A stretch of DNA of 64,000 nt from Vibrio intestinalis (GTDB lineage Bacteria > Pseudomonadota > Gammaproteobacteria > Enterobacterales > Vibrionaceae). Positions within the stretch are counted from its first letter, which is position 1. Each line of letters opens with the position of its first letter. The notes beneath the pieces are model-generated. The model did no database searches, was not told where the DNA came from, and worked only from the letters and a program-made list of their open reading frames with translations. This document shows positions 37,883 to 50,295 of the stretch, one piece after another. The stretch lies in NCBI RefSeq assembly GCF_025195085.2, contig NZ_JANAVY020000002.1, positions 186,001 to 250,000 on the forward strand, read 5' to 3'. The position numbers and the translations under genes were made by a program.

Positions 37883-38436
37883 TACTTCACTTCTTGGATC
37901 ACTCGTCCTGAGCGATTGCCATAATTGATGTCACGACAGTACAGACCACGACATGGGTAAAGATGAGTAGGCGTATCATGCACAATCACGCGCTCCTCAA
38001 TACGCCATAGATGGTAGTTGCTTATCGCCATGACAGGAAAATCATAATCAAACTCGCCGACTTTATTCTTCTCAGTACCATCGGCTTTACCTAATAGCGT
38101 AATTAGGCGGCCTTCACTTAAGGTTACTGGGTCAGCAAAGCCATCCACATAACCGACAAAACGGCCTTTCGGCTCTTGTTTAATATCCGGCTTGCCCGAG
38201 CTACTGATCGGCAAGTTGACGACCTCAATGCGAGTACGGTTTTCCAAATTGGTGACTTTGGCAATCACACCACCCACACGAACTTCATCACTACTATTGG
38301 CGCTCTGCTGCCAAGCCGCGTAGTCGGTCACGATATTAGGATTATCCGATTTAAGGTCTTCTGGTAATGAAGAACAGGCGATGAGGAAAATAGATGAGAT
38401 AAAAACAGTGGCGAACCGGACAATACGTGTATTCAT
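37882..38436 (-). CDS. Slp-family outer-membrane lipoprotein
   Basis: The 184 residues have a lipobox near residue 21 (FISSIFLIAC then SSLPE), so the cysteine is lipidated; Ser at +2 favours the outer membrane. The body matches the Slp/YeaY family (VRVGGVIAKVTNLENRTRIE, GRFVGYVDGFADP, GRLITLLG). E. coli Slp is induced in starvation; its function is unclear. The following hydrolase overlaps it by 1 base. Confidence 0.88.
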   Translation of the reverse strand: MNTRIVRFATVFISSIFLIACSSLPEDLKSDNPNIVTDYAAWQQSANSSDEVRVGGVIAKVTNLENRTRIEVVNLPISSSGKPDIKQEPKGRFVGYVDGFADPVTLSEGRLITLLGKADGTEKNKVGEFDYDFPVMAISNYHLWRIEERVIVHDTPTHLYPCRGLYCRDINYGNRSGRVIQEVK

Positions 38437-38485
38437 AATGGCATTCTCAAAAAAGCGAATATTAAAAGCAGAGAGATAAGAAGAG

Positions 38486-38788
38486 TTATATATAAATATC
38501 GACCCCTAACATGTTAATTAGTTCCTCTCTTTTGGCTTGGTTCATGACTCGCATGTACTCTTCCATCGCTTTACGGCTGCGGCCTTCAGGAAGATCATAT
38601 TGAATCTGCGCTTTATGAATATCGGACTCATTAACATGGCGAATAGTATGCGCTACCGCATTGGCCACTTTCGAAGGTTGGCCTACGGGTGACTTGTCCT
38701 CAGATTTCTTTACCTGATTCTTCTTGTTGGTCTTATTGGCTCGATTTGGGCCAGGGACCGAAGGAGGTAATCCGTTAACTGAAACCAT
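38486..38788 (-). CDS. Small conserved-looking hypothetical protein (100 aa)
   Basis: The N-terminal half is disordered and basic (NRANKTNKKNQVKKSEDKSP). The C-terminal half is helical (SRKAMEEYMRVMNQAKREEL then INMLGVDIYI). The layout recalls FlgM-type anti-sigma factors, but I see no sequence match and do not claim one. It lies 52 bases after tsaB on the same strand and 49 before slp, so may be part of that transcript. The start has no clear ribosome site. Confidence 0.55.
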   Translation of the reverse strand: MVSVNGLPPSVPGPNRANKTNKKNQVKKSEDKSPVGQPSKVANAVAHTIRHVNESDIHKAQIQYDLPEGRSRKAMEEYMRVMNQAKREELINMLGVDIYI

Positions 38789-38840
38789 ACTATTCGCTTA
38801 TTAACTCGTTGCCTTAACGGGAAAGCTCGCCTAGCGCGTG

Positions 38841-39542
38841 TTATTCACGGCCTGGCAGTTTTTTCCACGCCACGGTGTCACGCAAGTAAACAGGGCTCGC
38901 TTCTTCTGCAGAGACCGTCTCACCCTTTTGCCACGCAAACTTAGCCACTTGCACGATATCTTGCGCATCAGGGAACTGCACATCACCTGCATTACGGCTA
39001 ATGGTTAGACCCGCTAGTTCGTCTTGATAGGCTGCCCAGCCTGTACCCGCAGTTGTCCACGTTTGCTCATCGGCTGTCAGTTGTTCAACCAAGTTTGCTG
39101 GTGCAATTACGCACTCGGCGTCAACCGCTGCCCACTCACCATTTTCTTGGCGAGAGTAACGTCCCCAGTACACTTCACTCATACGCGCATCAATCGCACA
39201 TGCCACATCGGTTACACCATGAACTCGGTAAGAACCTTGAGCCATTGCTTCAAGGGTTGATACGCCAATCATAGGAAGCTCTGCACCAAAGGCAAGGCCT
39301 TGAGCAATACCAATACCGATACGAACACCAGTAAAGCTGCCCGGCCCGCGACCAAATGCTAATGCATCTAGATCAGCTAAAGTTAGGCCTGCTTCTTTCA
39401 GTACTTCATCCACCATAGGCAGTACTTTTTTGGTGTGGTCACGCGGCGCTACTTCGCTACGTGCGTAAACTTTGTCATCAACCAATAAAGCAACAGAGCA
39501 GTTTTCTGTTGCGGTATCTAAGGCAAGGATCTTTGCGCTCAT
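38841..39542 (-). CDS. tsaB: tRNA threonylcarbamoyladenosine biosynthesis protein TsaB
   Basis: The 233 residues start [19 protein letters not shown], the ASKHA-fold N terminus of TsaB, with [20 protein letters not shown] motif. It is the partner of TsaD and TsaE in making t6A37 on ANN-decoding tRNAs. ATG 39542 is chosen over an adjoining TTG. It starts 8 bases after yoaA, the same gene order as in E. coli. Confidence 0.95.
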   Translation of the reverse strand: MSAKILALDTATENCSVALLVDDKVYARSEVAPRDHTKKVLPMVDEVLKEAGLTLADLDALAFGRGPGSFTGVRIGIGIAQGLAFGAELPMIGVSTLEAMAQGSYRVHGVTDVACAIDARMSEVYWGRYSRQENGEWAAVDAECVIAPANLVEQLTADEQTWTTAGTGWAAYQDELAGLTISRNAGDVQFPDAQDIVQVAKFAWQKGETVSAEEASPVYLRDTVAWKKLPGRE

Positions 39543-39550
39543 CAAAATCT

Positions 39551-41476
39551 CTAATTTGTATCTGTTTGTATCTGTTGAAGGAAATGGTCAACTTTCGCCA
39601 AATCTCGCGTACGCGGAATTGGCGGTAAACTCGCTAGAAACACGCCACCGTAATCTCGTGTCACCAAACGGTTATCACAGATTATCAACGCACCTTTGTC
39701 TTTCTTATCGCGAATTAATCGTCCCACTCCCTGCTTAAGGGTAATCACCGCATCCGGTAATTGCACTTGAGCAAATGGGTCACCACCTTTTAAACGACAA
39801 TCTTCAATTCGCGCTTTTAGCAGCGGATCGTCTGGGGCGGTAAACGGTAATTTATCGATAATAACACAGCTCAGGGTGTCACCTCTAACATCAATGCCTT
39901 CCCAAAAAGCACCTGTTGCCACCAGCAAGGCGTTACCAAGCTCCATAAACTCGGCCAACGTTTTCTGCTTGCTGGTTTCACCTTGCATCAACACAGGCAC
40001 TGTAAGCACGTCTCTAAAGCGCTCACCCAGCTCTCGCATCATGCTGTGCGATGTACATAAAAAGAAACATCGCCCTTGGTTTTTCTCAATCACCGGTGCC
40101 AACATACGCACCAGTTTATCGGCTAAGCCTGCACTGTTTGGTTCGGGTAAATAACGTGGGACACACAAACGCGCTTGGCTTTGGTAATCAAACGGGCTGG
40201 GCAAAGACATCTGCTGTTGCGGCTTCAAGCCCAAGCGAGAGGTGAAGTGGCCAAAATCGTCATTCACCGCAAGAGTGGCGGAGGTAAACACCCACGCGCC
40301 CTGCTTTAGCTCTATTTGTTCGTGGAACTTATCCGCCACCGATAGCGGCGTAATATGCAAACTAAAATGGCGCGGCGAGGTATCAAACCAATAGGAATAA
40401 CCGGTAATAGAAACATCGCACACACGCTCAATTCGGCCTTTAATCAAGTTCGCCCTTTCAAAGGCCGTATCAAGTAATTGGCTGCGGCCAAGGGCGATCT
40501 TAAGCACCTCAATTGAGAAATCGAGCGCTTCGATCAGTCGCTCCATCTCACGAGCAATTGACGGTGATTGCAAGGCTTCACGCCAGTTGCCACGAAAGCC
40601 CGGCTCTCCCAATGTGATACGTAAGTCCATTGCGCACTGAACCAGCTTCTCCGCCACCTTTTGCAGTTGGCGCATATCTTTGGCTTCAGTTCCATAGCCG
40701 ATCTCGATATCTTTGGCTAACTCTTGAACTTGGCGACTTGATACCGATTGACCAAAGTATTGGCTGGCGATATCTGGCAGCTGATGGGCTTCATCGAAGA
40801 TAAACACATCCGCTTCAGGAATCAGCTCCCCAAAGCCAGTCTCTTTAATGGCTAAATCGGCTAAAAACAGGTGATGGTTGACCACCACTACATCGGCATC
40901 GAGCGCTTTCTTACGCGCTTTTAAAACAAAGCAATCACCGTAACTGGGGCAATCTTTTCCCAAACAATTGTCATTGGTTGAGGTAATGGTAGGGATAACA
41001 GGGCTGTCTTCAGCAATGGCATCGCAATCACCTAAATCACCTGTTTTGGTTTCCGACGACCAACTGCGTACTTTCACTAATTGACTAAGTAAAGTGGGAT
41101 CCGCTTGGTGACTATGGCTTTCAATCATTTGACGGCTAAGCCTATCCAAACACAGATAGTTAGCCCGCCCTTTTAACAGTGCCACTTGGCCATAAAAGCC
41201 GAGTGCGCTGGTCATTAACGGAAGATCTCGGTGGAAGAGCTGCTCTTGCAGGTTCTTAGAACCGGTGCTGATGATGATTTTCTTACCGCTAAGCAATGCT
41301 GGCACTAAATAAGCGAAGGTTTTGCCTGTACCTGTTCCCGCTTCAATCACCAGTTGGCCTTCCGATTTAATCGCTTTGCGAACAGCCTCGGCCATATCAA
41401 GCTGAGCCTGACGCGGTTGGAATCCGGGTATGGCTTTGCCTAATGCGCCATCTTGAGAAAAGGTTTTTGAGATCAT
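39551..41476 (-). CDS. yoaA: DinG-family ATP-dependent helicase YoaA
   Basis: The 641 residues are an XPD/DinG-type Fe-S helicase: Walker [15 protein letters not shown], the four-cysteine cluster (YLCLDRLS ... [12 protein letters not shown]), the DEAHQ box ([12 protein letters not shown]) and motif [16 protein letters not shown]. YoaA is a 5'-3' DNA helicase that in E. coli works with HolC in damage tolerance. It leads the yoaA-tsaB transcript and diverges from the DUF3297 gene. Confidence 0.93.
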   Translation of the reverse strand: MISKTFSQDGALGKAIPGFQPRQAQLDMAEAVRKAIKSEGQLVIEAGTGTGKTFAYLVPALLSGKKIIISTGSKNLQEQLFHRDLPLMTSALGFYGQVALLKGRANYLCLDRLSRQMIESHSHQADPTLLSQLVKVRSWSSETKTGDLGDCDAIAEDSPVIPTITSTNDNCLGKDCPSYGDCFVLKARKKALDADVVVVNHHLFLADLAIKETGFGELIPEADVFIFDEAHQLPDIASQYFGQSVSSRQVQELAKDIEIGYGTEAKDMRQLQKVAEKLVQCAMDLRITLGEPGFRGNWREALQSPSIAREMERLIEALDFSIEVLKIALGRSQLLDTAFERANLIKGRIERVCDVSITGYSYWFDTSPRHFSLHITPLSVADKFHEQIELKQGAWVFTSATLAVNDDFGHFTSRLGLKPQQQMSLPSPFDYQSQARLCVPRYLPEPNSAGLADKLVRMLAPVIEKNQGRCFFLCTSHSMMRELGERFRDVLTVPVLMQGETSKQKTLAEFMELGNALLVATGAFWEGIDVRGDTLSCVIIDKLPFTAPDDPLLKARIEDCRLKGGDPFAQVQLPDAVITLKQGVGRLIRDKKDKGALIICDNRLVTRDYGGVFLASLPPIPRTRDLAKVDHFLQQIQTDTN

Positions 41477-41628
41477 GCCACTGCTGCGGGTAACAAAAAA
41501 CCAAAGTATACCTGAACGACAGTTAAAACAGTATTTGTTCTAATCAAGCAAGATGGGATAAAACTATTGAGAGAAGGGCTGTCAGCCCCTAAAATAGCGG
41601 CCTTATTCCCTATATTCTGGATACAAAC

Positions 41629-41877
41629 ATGAGCGATAACAACGCAAAACCAGCACTACCGGATCACCTTGCTGGTAACCCACGCAGCCCACACTACGTT
41701 GCTGAGTGCTTCGAGCACCACATCGGTATTCGCCTAAATGGCAAAGAGCGTACTGACGTTGAAGAATACTGCATCAGTGAAGGTTGGGTAAAAATCGCTT
41801 CTCCTAAAGCGAAAGACCGTTTCGGCAACCCAATGCTAATTAAGCTAAAAGGTGAAGTAGAAGCGTTCTACAAATAA
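41629..41877 (+). CDS. DUF3297 family protein (82 aa)
   Basis: The small soluble protein begins MSDNNAKPALPDHLAGNPRS, continues PHYVAECFEHHIGIRLNGKE and ends with KLKGEVEAFYK, matching the DUF3297 family as I know it. The function is unknown. It is a single-gene unit with a terminator 16 bases behind. A short GC palindrome GGGCT-GTC-AGCCC lies about 45 bases before the start. Confidence 0.85.
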   Translation: MSDNNAKPALPDHLAGNPRSPHYVAECFEHHIGIRLNGKERTDVEEYCISEGWVKIASPKAKDRFGNPMLIKLKGEVEAFYK

Positions 41878-41892
41878 TCACCACTGTTTTAG

Positions 41893-41925
41893 ATGCATAG
41901 AGCGTATTGCTCTATGCATTTTCTT
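41893..41925 (+). terminator. Terminator of the DUF3297 gene
   Basis: ATGCATAGAGC-GTATT-GCTCTATGCAT followed by TTTTCTT. Confidence 0.88.
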
Positions 41926-41937
41926 CCCTTCAAACCC

Positions 41938-42630
41938 TTAAGCTATGGCTTGCTTCACTGCTTGTTCGGCATGGATTTCTGTTGTGTCATACAGTGGTAC
42001 ATGCGAATGGTGTTGCTGAATCAACAAAGCAATTTCAGTACAGCCGAGAATAACCGCTTGGGCTCCTTGCTCCGCCAAGCGTGCGACAATCTCAACATAA
42101 CGCTCTCTCGACTCATCGCGAATATCACCCAAACATAATTCGTTATAGATAATGTCGTGCACCGTGGTTCGGTCTTCTTCATTCGGCACAACAACCTCAA
42201 TAGCAAAATGATCAGTTAATCGGCTTTTGTAGAAGTCTTGCTCCATAGTAAATCGCGTACCAAGTAAGCCCACTTTACTGATGCCATCTAAAACCAATTT
42301 TTGCGCCGTAGCATCGGCGATATGCAAAATAGGAATGGAAATGTTTGCCTGAATATCATTAGCAACCTTGTGCATGGTATTGGTGCAAATCATCAAAAAA
42401 TCAGCGCCGCCCGCCTCTACTGCTTTTGCCGCATTAGACAAAATGACTGCGGTTTCATCCCACTTACCTTGGTGTTGCAGTTTTTCTATTTCATCAAAAT
42501 CGACACTATAGAGACAGATTTTCGCTGAGTGCAAACCACCGAGCTCACGCTTCACACCTTGGTTGATCGCTTTATAGTAACTTGCGGTTGATTCCCAGCT
42601 CATCCCGCCTAGCATTCCGATTGTTTTCAT
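41938..42630 (-). CDS. Aspartate/glutamate racemase family protein (YgeA-like)
   Basis: The 230 residues have the racemase start MKTIGMLGGMSWESTASYY and the two catalytic cysteines in MICTNTMHKVA and VILGCTEIALL. Members interconvert D- and L-amino acids without PLP; E. coli YgeA is a broad-specificity racemase. AAGGAAA precedes the start. It is convergent with DUF3297. Confidence 0.9.
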   Translation of the reverse strand: MKTIGMLGGMSWESTASYYKAINQGVKRELGGLHSAKICLYSVDFDEIEKLQHQGKWDETAVILSNAAKAVEAGGADFLMICTNTMHKVANDIQANISIPILHIADATAQKLVLDGISKVGLLGTRFTMEQDFYKSRLTDHFAIEVVVPNEEDRTTVHDIIYNELCLGDIRDESRERYVEIVARLAEQGAQAVILGCTEIALLIQQHHSHVPLYDTTEIHAEQAVKQAIA

Positions 42631-42713
42631 TTTAAATTTCCTTGCTAACTATTTAAGCGATGCTCCACACTAGCAACCGTCGGCGGTAATCTCAATAAGA
42701 CTTTTAGGCAAAT

Positions 42714-42739
42714 AAAAACGCGGCTCAAATGAGCCGCGT
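42714..42739 (-). terminator. Terminator of the small gene at 42762
   Basis: ACGCGGCTC-AAAT-GAGCCGCGT with A5 on the left, a U-run on the minus strand. Confidence 0.88.
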
Positions 42740-42761
42740 CGGAATCTGGTTTGGTTAAGGT

Positions 42762-42962
42762 TTAGCGTCGTTGTAGATATCGCGATAACCACGCTGGGCC
42801 ATCAAAATCACTATGGCTATCGATGATGGCTTTAGCGGCATCACTTGGCGAAGCTTTGTTGTCCCACATTTCGGTTAGGATAGCTTCGTCTATTTCACAG
42901 TCGCCTAGTAAAGCACTTACGCGCTCAGAATATAATTTACGTGCTAATAGCTCTTTATCCAT
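42762..42962 (-). CDS. Small hypothetical protein (66 aa)
   Basis: The acidic, helical protein starts MDKELLARKLYSERVSALLG and ends GPAWLSRYLQRR. ATG 42962 is chosen because AAGGTGG lies just upstream; the GTG three codons before is inside that site. It forms a single-gene unit with its own terminator, which supports a real gene. I do not recognise the family. Confidence 0.7.
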   Translation of the reverse strand: MDKELLARKLYSERVSALLGDCEIDEAILTEMWDNKASPSDAAKAIIDSHSDFDGPAWLSRYLQRR

Positions 42963-43193
42963 ACATACCACCTTAAGACGCTCAAATGAGAAAGAATCTT
43001 CAACCGTGCAACGGAAATAATCGCAAAAGACTAACTTCGTCGAGATAACCTACTCCTATTTAAGTAGATTTTCTGTTGAATTCAACTTGATATTAGTTTA
43101 ATTGTTAGGGAAGTTTTGCGGGTTAGCTCACCCTTCAGAAGCGCTGAAAAAATTCACCATACGAAAAAAATAATTCACGGAAGTACGTACGAA

Positions 43194-44027
43194 ATGGAAA
43201 AGAAAACACTGCTTACACACTGTAGCGACGCACCTGGACTCATCTCCAAAATCACAAACATTTGTTATAAGCATCAGCTGAATATTATTCATAACAATGA
43301 ATTTGTAGATAACTCGAGTGGGCACTTTTTTATGCGCACCGAACTGGAGGGGTATTTCAATGATCAAACCCTTCTTGCAGATTTAGATCAGGCGCTTCCG
43401 AGCGGAGCAAAACGTAAACTTGTCGACTCTAGCCGTAAGCGCGTCGTGATTTTGGTGACCAAAGAAGCCCACTGTTTAGGCGATATTCTGATGAAGAACT
43501 ATGATGGCAGTCTAGATATTGAAATTGCCGCCGTGGTGGGTAACTACGATACCCTACAAAACTTGACGGAAAAGTTTGATATTCCTTATCACCATGTCAG
43601 CCATGAAGGTTTATCGCGTGAAGAGCATGAGCAAGCAATGCTAAAAGTGATTGATGAATACCAAGCGGACTACTTAGTATTGGCCAAGTACATGCGCGTT
43701 CTGACCGCTGGTTTTGTTGAAAAGTATCACCACAAAATCATCAACATTCACCACAGCTTCTTACCTGCATTCATTGGCGCTAAACCTTATCAGCAAGCGT
43801 ATGACCGAGGCGTAAAGATCATTGGTGCTACGGCGCACTTCGTTACTAACGATCTCGATGAAGGTCCAATCATCAAGCAAGATGTCATTCCTGTGGATCA
43901 TAACTTCAGCGCGAAAGACATGGCTCAAGCCGGCCGCGATGTTGAGAAAAACGTTCTGAGTAAAGCGCTCAATAAAGTGGTTAATGACCACGTGTTTGTT
44001 TATGGCAATAAGACCGTTATTTTATAA
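43194..44027 (+). CDS. purU: Formyltetrahydrofolate deformylase
   Basis: The 277 residues have an N-terminal ACT domain (about 1-75, LLTHCSDAPGLISKITNIC) and a formyltransferase-like domain with the catalytic Asn-His-Asp elements in INIHHSFLPAF and GATAHFVTNDLDEGPII. It releases formate from 10-formyl-THF, balancing one-carbon units; E. coli PurU (280) is controlled by methionine and glycine. ATG 43194 is preferred over the frame start at 43116 because it matches the family N terminus and has GGAAG upstream. The leader holds two adjacent small stem-loops (43120-43133 and 43134-43148). Confidence 0.94.
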   Translation: MEKKTLLTHCSDAPGLISKITNICYKHQLNIIHNNEFVDNSSGHFFMRTELEGYFNDQTLLADLDQALPSGAKRKLVDSSRKRVVILVTKEAHCLGDILMKNYDGSLDIEIAAVVGNYDTLQNLTEKFDIPYHHVSHEGLSREEHEQAMLKVIDEYQADYLVLAKYMRVLTAGFVEKYHHKIINIHHSFLPAFIGAKPYQQAYDRGVKIIGATAHFVTNDLDEGPIIKQDVIPVDHNFSAKDMAQAGRDVEKNVLSKALNKVVNDHVFVYGNKTVIL

Positions 44028-44040
44028 GCTACTTTGAACG

Positions 44041-44074
44041 AAAACGCCCTCTCACATCGAGAGGGCGTTTTTGT
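44041..44074. terminator. Bidirectional terminator between purU and fadH
   Basis: AAAACGCCCTCTC-ACATC-GAGAGGGCGTTTT, with T-rich tails on both strands. Confidence 0.9.
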
Positions 44075-44096
44075 TTGTTGCAGGGTTAACTCGTCG

Positions 44097-46163
<2,067 letters not shown>

Positions 46164-46343
46164 TCAAACAATCGTTTACATTTTTGAAACATAACGCACT
46201 CTGTGACGTAGAAAGTTGGCAGGAACAGGCGTTCCTTGACTAGATTAATAAATGAATCCTTCCAACATCTAGCTAGAAACCAATAGATTCAGTAGGATAT
46301 AAGGTTCACCGTCAGAACCTGTGTATCCCACAGCGGAGAAAAA

Positions 46344-48194
46344 ATGAAAAAAGTATTCAAGTTTATCGGCTTGTTTTTCAAAGGGATTTGGAAACTCATC
46401 ACCTTTATCCGAGTCGCCATTGTTAATTTACTGTTTTTTGCAGTGCTTGCTTCTATGTACTTCTTGTACAACTCAGCAGAAACACCCGTACCGCAGGTTC
46501 CGCAGTCCTCTGCATTGATCCTTAATATCTCTGGTCCTATTGTTGAGCAATCTAGCTACACCAATCCAATGGACTCATTTACTGGCTCTTTGTTTGGTAA
46601 AGATCTACCAAGAGAAAACGTGTTGTTTGACATTGTGAATACCATTCGCAAGGCCAAAGATGACTCGAACATCACCGGGATTGTTCTGGCGTTAAGAGAT
46701 ATGCCAGAAACGAACCTAACCAAGCTGCGCTACATCGCCAAAGCACTGAACGAGTTTAAAGCCTCAGGCAAACCGATTTACGCGGTAAGCGATTTTTACA
46801 ATCAAAGCCAATACTACTTAGCAAGCTATGCTGACAAGGTTTACATGGCTCCTGACGGTGCAGTAATGATCAAAGGCTACAGCGCCTACTCGATGTACTA
46901 CAAAACTCTGTTAGAGAAGCTAGATGTCAATACGCACGTATTCCGCGTGGGCACTTACAAATCGGCCATTGAACCTTTCGTGCGTGACGATATGTCTGAT
47001 GCAGCGAAAGAGTCCGCGACCCGTTGGTTAGGTCAACTTTGGGGTGCTTATGTGGATGACGTCGCGACCAATCGTGAAATTAGCCCACAATCGCTCAACC
47101 CAACCATGGACGAATTCCTTGCGTTGATGAAAGAGTCTGATGGTGACTTAGCAGCGCTATCGCTCAAAGCTGGTTTGGTGGATCAATTGGCAACCCGCCA
47201 ACAAGTACGTAAAGAGATGATTGACGCCTTCGGCAGCGATGGCGGTGATAGCTATCCATACATTGATTACTACGAGTACTCAGCCACTGTTACCCCTGAT
47301 TTTGACATCAACAGTGATGATATCGCGATTGTTGTCGCAAGCGGTGCCATTATGGATGGCGTACAGCCGCGCGGTACAGTAGGCGGCGACACTGTGGCTT
47401 CTTTGCTGCGCCAAGCTCGTAACGACGACAAGGTAAAAGCAGTCGTTCTACGTGTAGATAGCCCAGGCGGTAGTGCATTTGCCTCAGAAGTTATCCGCAA
47501 CGAAATCCAAGCGTTAAAAGAAGCGGGCAAACCTGTCGTGGTTTCTATGTCTAGCCTTGCTGCATCTGGCGGTTACTGGATCTCAATGAGTGCAGATCAA
47601 ATCATCGCTCAGCCGACCACTTTGACTGGTTCTATCGGTATTTTCAGTGTCATCACCACCTTTGAAAAAGGTCTGAACAACATTGGCGTTTACACTGACG
47701 GCGTGGGTACCTCACCATTCTCAGGTATCGGCGTGACCACGGGCCTTACTGAAGACGCAGCAGACGCATTCCAAATGGGCATTGAGCATGGTTACCATCG
47801 CTTTATCAACTTGGTAAGCACTAACCGTGATATTGCCATTGATAACATGCCAAACATCGCTGAAGGCCGTGTATGGACAGGTCAAGACGCACTAGAGCGT
47901 GGCCTAGTTGATAAGATGGGTGATTTTGACGATGCGGTTGCGCTAGCTGCAAAACTGGCAGAGCTTGAAAACTACAACCTTTACTGGGTTGAAGAGCCGC
48001 TTTCACCTGCAGAGCAGTTCTTCCAAGATTTCATGAACCAAGTAAAAGTAAACCTTGGCCTTGATGTCAGCTCAATGCTGCCGAAAGCCCTTCAACCTGC
48101 TGCTACACAGCTAGTTGAAGACGCGAGTTTACTGAACAGTTTCAACGATCCAAAAGGCCATTACGCCTTCTGTTTAAACTGCCAAGTCCAGTAA
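46344..48194 (+). CDS. sppA: Signal peptide peptidase SppA, 67-kDa type
   Basis: The 616 residues have an N-terminal membrane helix (IVNLLFFAVLASMYFLY, about 28-45) and tandem SppA domains. The catalytic Lys lies in FRVGTYKSAIEPFVRDD in the first repeat and the Ser in VVSMSSLAASGGYWISM in the second. It is a tetrameric inner-membrane serine protease facing the periplasm that degrades cleaved signal peptides. GGAG precedes the ATG. Confidence 0.95.
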   Translation: MKKVFKFIGLFFKGIWKLITFIRVAIVNLLFFAVLASMYFLYNSAETPVPQVPQSSALILNISGPIVEQSSYTNPMDSFTGSLFGKDLPRENVLFDIVNTIRKAKDDSNITGIVLALRDMPETNLTKLRYIAKALNEFKASGKPIYAVSDFYNQSQYYLASYADKVYMAPDGAVMIKGYSAYSMYYKTLLEKLDVNTHVFRVGTYKSAIEPFVRDDMSDAAKESATRWLGQLWGAYVDDVATNREISPQSLNPTMDEFLALMKESDGDLAALSLKAGLVDQLATRQQVRKEMIDAFGSDGGDSYPYIDYYEYSATVTPDFDINSDDIAIVVASGAIMDGVQPRGTVGGDTVASLLRQARNDDKVKAVVLRVDSPGGSAFASEVIRNEIQALKEAGKPVVVSMSSLAASGGYWISMSADQIIAQPTTLTGSIGIFSVITTFEKGLNNIGVYTDGVGTSPFSGIGVTTGLTEDAADAFQMGIEHGYHRFINLVSTNRDIAIDNMPNIAEGRVWTGQDALERGLVDKMGDFDDAVALAAKLAELENYNLYWVEEPLSPAEQFFQDFMNQVKVNLGLDVSSMLPKALQPAATQLVEDASLLNSFNDPKGHYAFCLNCQVQ

Positions 48195-48245
48195 CCGTAC
48201 ACTATTTGAGCGTTTAAACCTATATGCGCTCTAGGCCACAATTAG

Positions 48246-48276
48246 AGGGGTATGTCTGTGCGACATGCCCCTTTTT
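48246..48276 (+). terminator. Terminator of sppA
   Basis: AGGGGTATGTC / GACATGCCCCT (one G-T pair) followed by T5. Confidence 0.88.
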
Positions 48277-48340
48277 ATTGGTGAAGAATTGTTTATAATC
48301 CCCCGCTCTGTTCCCCCTACAATTAAACTGGTTTCGAGCA

Positions 48341-49357
48341 ATGGCAAGAAAACACATCTATATCGCCTACACGGGCGGTACCATTGGTATGCAGAAGTCA
48401 CATGATCACGGTTACGTGCCTGTTGCGGGCTTTATGGAAAAGCAACTTGCAAGCATGCCAGAGTTCCAACGTCCGGAAATGCCGGAATTCACGATCCATG
48501 AGTATGATCCACTGATCGACTCTTCCGACATGACCCCTGCCGACTGGCAACAAATCGCAGACGACATCCGAGATAACTACGATAAATACGATGGCTTTGT
48601 GATTTTGCACGGTACAGACACAATGGCGTACACCGCTTCTGCACTGTCGTTTATGTTTGAAAACTTAGCCAAACCAGTCATTGTTACTGGTTCACAAATT
48701 CCGCTAGCGGAATTGCGTTCAGATGGCCAAGCAAACCTACTTAACGCTTTACACATCGCGGCGAACTACCCAATCAATGAAGTGACCCTGTTCTTCAACA
48801 ACAAGTTGATGCGCGGTAACCGCAGCACGAAATCACACGCTGATGGCTTTAATGCGTTCACTTCACCAAACCTACCTCCTCTGCTTGAGGCGGGTATCAA
48901 TATTCAAATCAGCAGCGACATTAAAGTGAATGAACAACCTGAAGGTGAGTTCAAAGTTCACGATATTACCCCGCAGCCGATTGGCGTTATCACTATGTAC
49001 CCGGGCATCTCTCATGAAGTGATCCGCAACACCTTGTTGCAACCGGTCAACGCGATGATTCTACTCACCTTTGGTGTGGGTAATGCGCCACAAAACCCAG
49101 AGCTACTGGCTCACTTAAAAGATGCGTCACAGCGCGGCGTGTTAGTCGTAAACTTAACTCAATGCCTTGCCGGTAAAGTGAATATGGGCGGCTACGCGAC
49201 AGGTTGTGCTTTGGCAGAATCAGGCGTGATCAGTGGTTACGATATGACACCAGAAGCGGCGCTAGCAAAACTGCACTTCTTATTAAGCCAAGGCTTAACT
49301 TACGAACAAGTTAAAGTGAAGATGCAGCAAGTACTGCGTGGTGAGATGAGTATCTAA
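48341..49357 (+). CDS. ansA: L-asparaginase I (cytoplasmic)
   Basis: The 338 residues carry both asparaginase threonine motifs: IAYTGGTIGMQKS near the N terminus and FVILHGTDTMAYTASALSFM. The absence of a signal peptide marks it as the cytoplasmic type I enzyme, which hydrolyses Asn to Asp. The sppA-ansA order is the same as in E. coli. A strong terminator follows. Confidence 0.95.
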   Translation: MARKHIYIAYTGGTIGMQKSHDHGYVPVAGFMEKQLASMPEFQRPEMPEFTIHEYDPLIDSSDMTPADWQQIADDIRDNYDKYDGFVILHGTDTMAYTASALSFMFENLAKPVIVTGSQIPLAELRSDGQANLLNALHIAANYPINEVTLFFNNKLMRGNRSTKSHADGFNAFTSPNLPPLLEAGINIQISSDIKVNEQPEGEFKVHDITPQPIGVITMYPGISHEVIRNTLLQPVNAMILLTFGVGNAPQNPELLAHLKDASQRGVLVVNLTQCLAGKVNMGGYATGCALAESGVISGYDMTPEAALAKLHFLLSQGLTYEQVKVKMQQVLRGEMSI

Positions 49358-49374
49358 CTCAAATTGATATAGCT

Positions 49375-49406
49375 AAAGCCAGCGTTCTTCGCTGGCTTTT
49401 TTGTTT
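49375..49406. terminator. Terminator between ansA and the EamA gene
   Basis: AAAGCCAGCG-TTCTT-CGCTGGCTTT, then TTTTGTTTT on the plus strand; the minus strand has a T-poorer tail. Confidence 0.85.
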
Positions 49407-49416
49407 TAGGCGAGAA

Positions 49417-50295
49417 TTAGCTACGGCGAAACAAACTTGTCAGCTTACCGTCAGTACGATAGAGAATCAGCGCGAACAAGATAAGTGAGCAACCAACCAT
49501 TTTATTGAGCGACATCTGCTCTCCGTACCACGCGATACTGAGAAACACCGTCCAGATAGGCTCCAAAATCATAATCAGCGCCGCATTGCCCGGCACGATC
49601 TGCTTTTGCGCGGTAGTTTGCATGACGTAACGCAGCGCAGTGGCCAAGATGGTACTAGCCGCAAACCAACCCCAAATTGAGGGCTCAATATACACCGGAA
49701 CCGTTTCAAACAACGTGCTTGCCACTAAGCCAATCACACCTGTGACAAACAGCTGAATACAAGTTAGCAGTAAAATAGGCAAGGTCTTGGAGTACTTACT
49801 GTTTACATTAAAATGCAGCGCCAGAATCACCGCATTGAACAAAAACCACAGCTGACTGCTCGAACTTTGCCAACCATCTTTAAGTGACAGGAAAGCCAAG
49901 CCACAAATGGCCACAGGCAGCGATACCCAAAAAATACGTTTCGGACGCTGACCAAACAGCACCCATGCAACAAACGGCACCATCAGCATAGATAGGCTAA
50001 GAATAAACGCCCCTTCACCCAAAGTGTCACTAATGGAAATCGCATGTATCCAGCTCATTAGAGCCGTGGCAAGTAAACACCCTACTAAGGCAGCGGAGCG
50101 AATATCTCGCCAGCTAGCGCGTCGCAGCGAACCTAAGCAAAATGGCAACAAACAGAGAGAAGCGAGTAGAAAGCGCAGACCGACAAAGCCAAATGGAGGC
50201 AAACCTTGTATGGTTTCTTTGGAAAAGATCCATCCTAACGCCGACAAGATGGTGGCGCATACTAGTATGGCGGCTGCTTTTTGTTCAGGTTTCAC
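49417..50295 (-). CDS. EamA/DMT family transporter
   Basis: The 292 residues make about ten membrane helices in two EamA repeats (FGFVGLRFLLASLCLLPF in the first, ILEPIWTVFLSIAWYGE in the second). Members export amino acids and other metabolites; the substrate is unknown. The start is GTG 50293-50295 with a weak ribosome site. A 26-bp palindrome lies 138 bases upstream. Confidence 0.85.
   Translation of the reverse strand: MKPEQKAAAILVCATILSALGWIFSKETIQGLPPFGFVGLRFLLASLCLLPFCLGSLRRASWRDIRSAALVGCLLATALMSWIHAISISDTLGEGAFILSLSMLMVPFVAWVLFGQRPKRIFWVSLPVAICGLAFLSLKDGWQSSSSQLWFLFNAVILALHFNVNSKYSKTLPILLLTCIQLFVTGVIGLVASTLFETVPVYIEPSIWGWFAASTILATALRYVMQTTAQKQIVPGNAALIMILEPIWTVFLSIAWYGEQMSLNKMVGCSLILFALILYRTDGKLTSLFRRS

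Noticed and set aside
43108..43193. Possible riboswitch in the purU leader
   Set aside because: Two small adjacent stem-loops are visible but they match no glycine, SAM or folate riboswitch pattern I know; kept only as a leader note.
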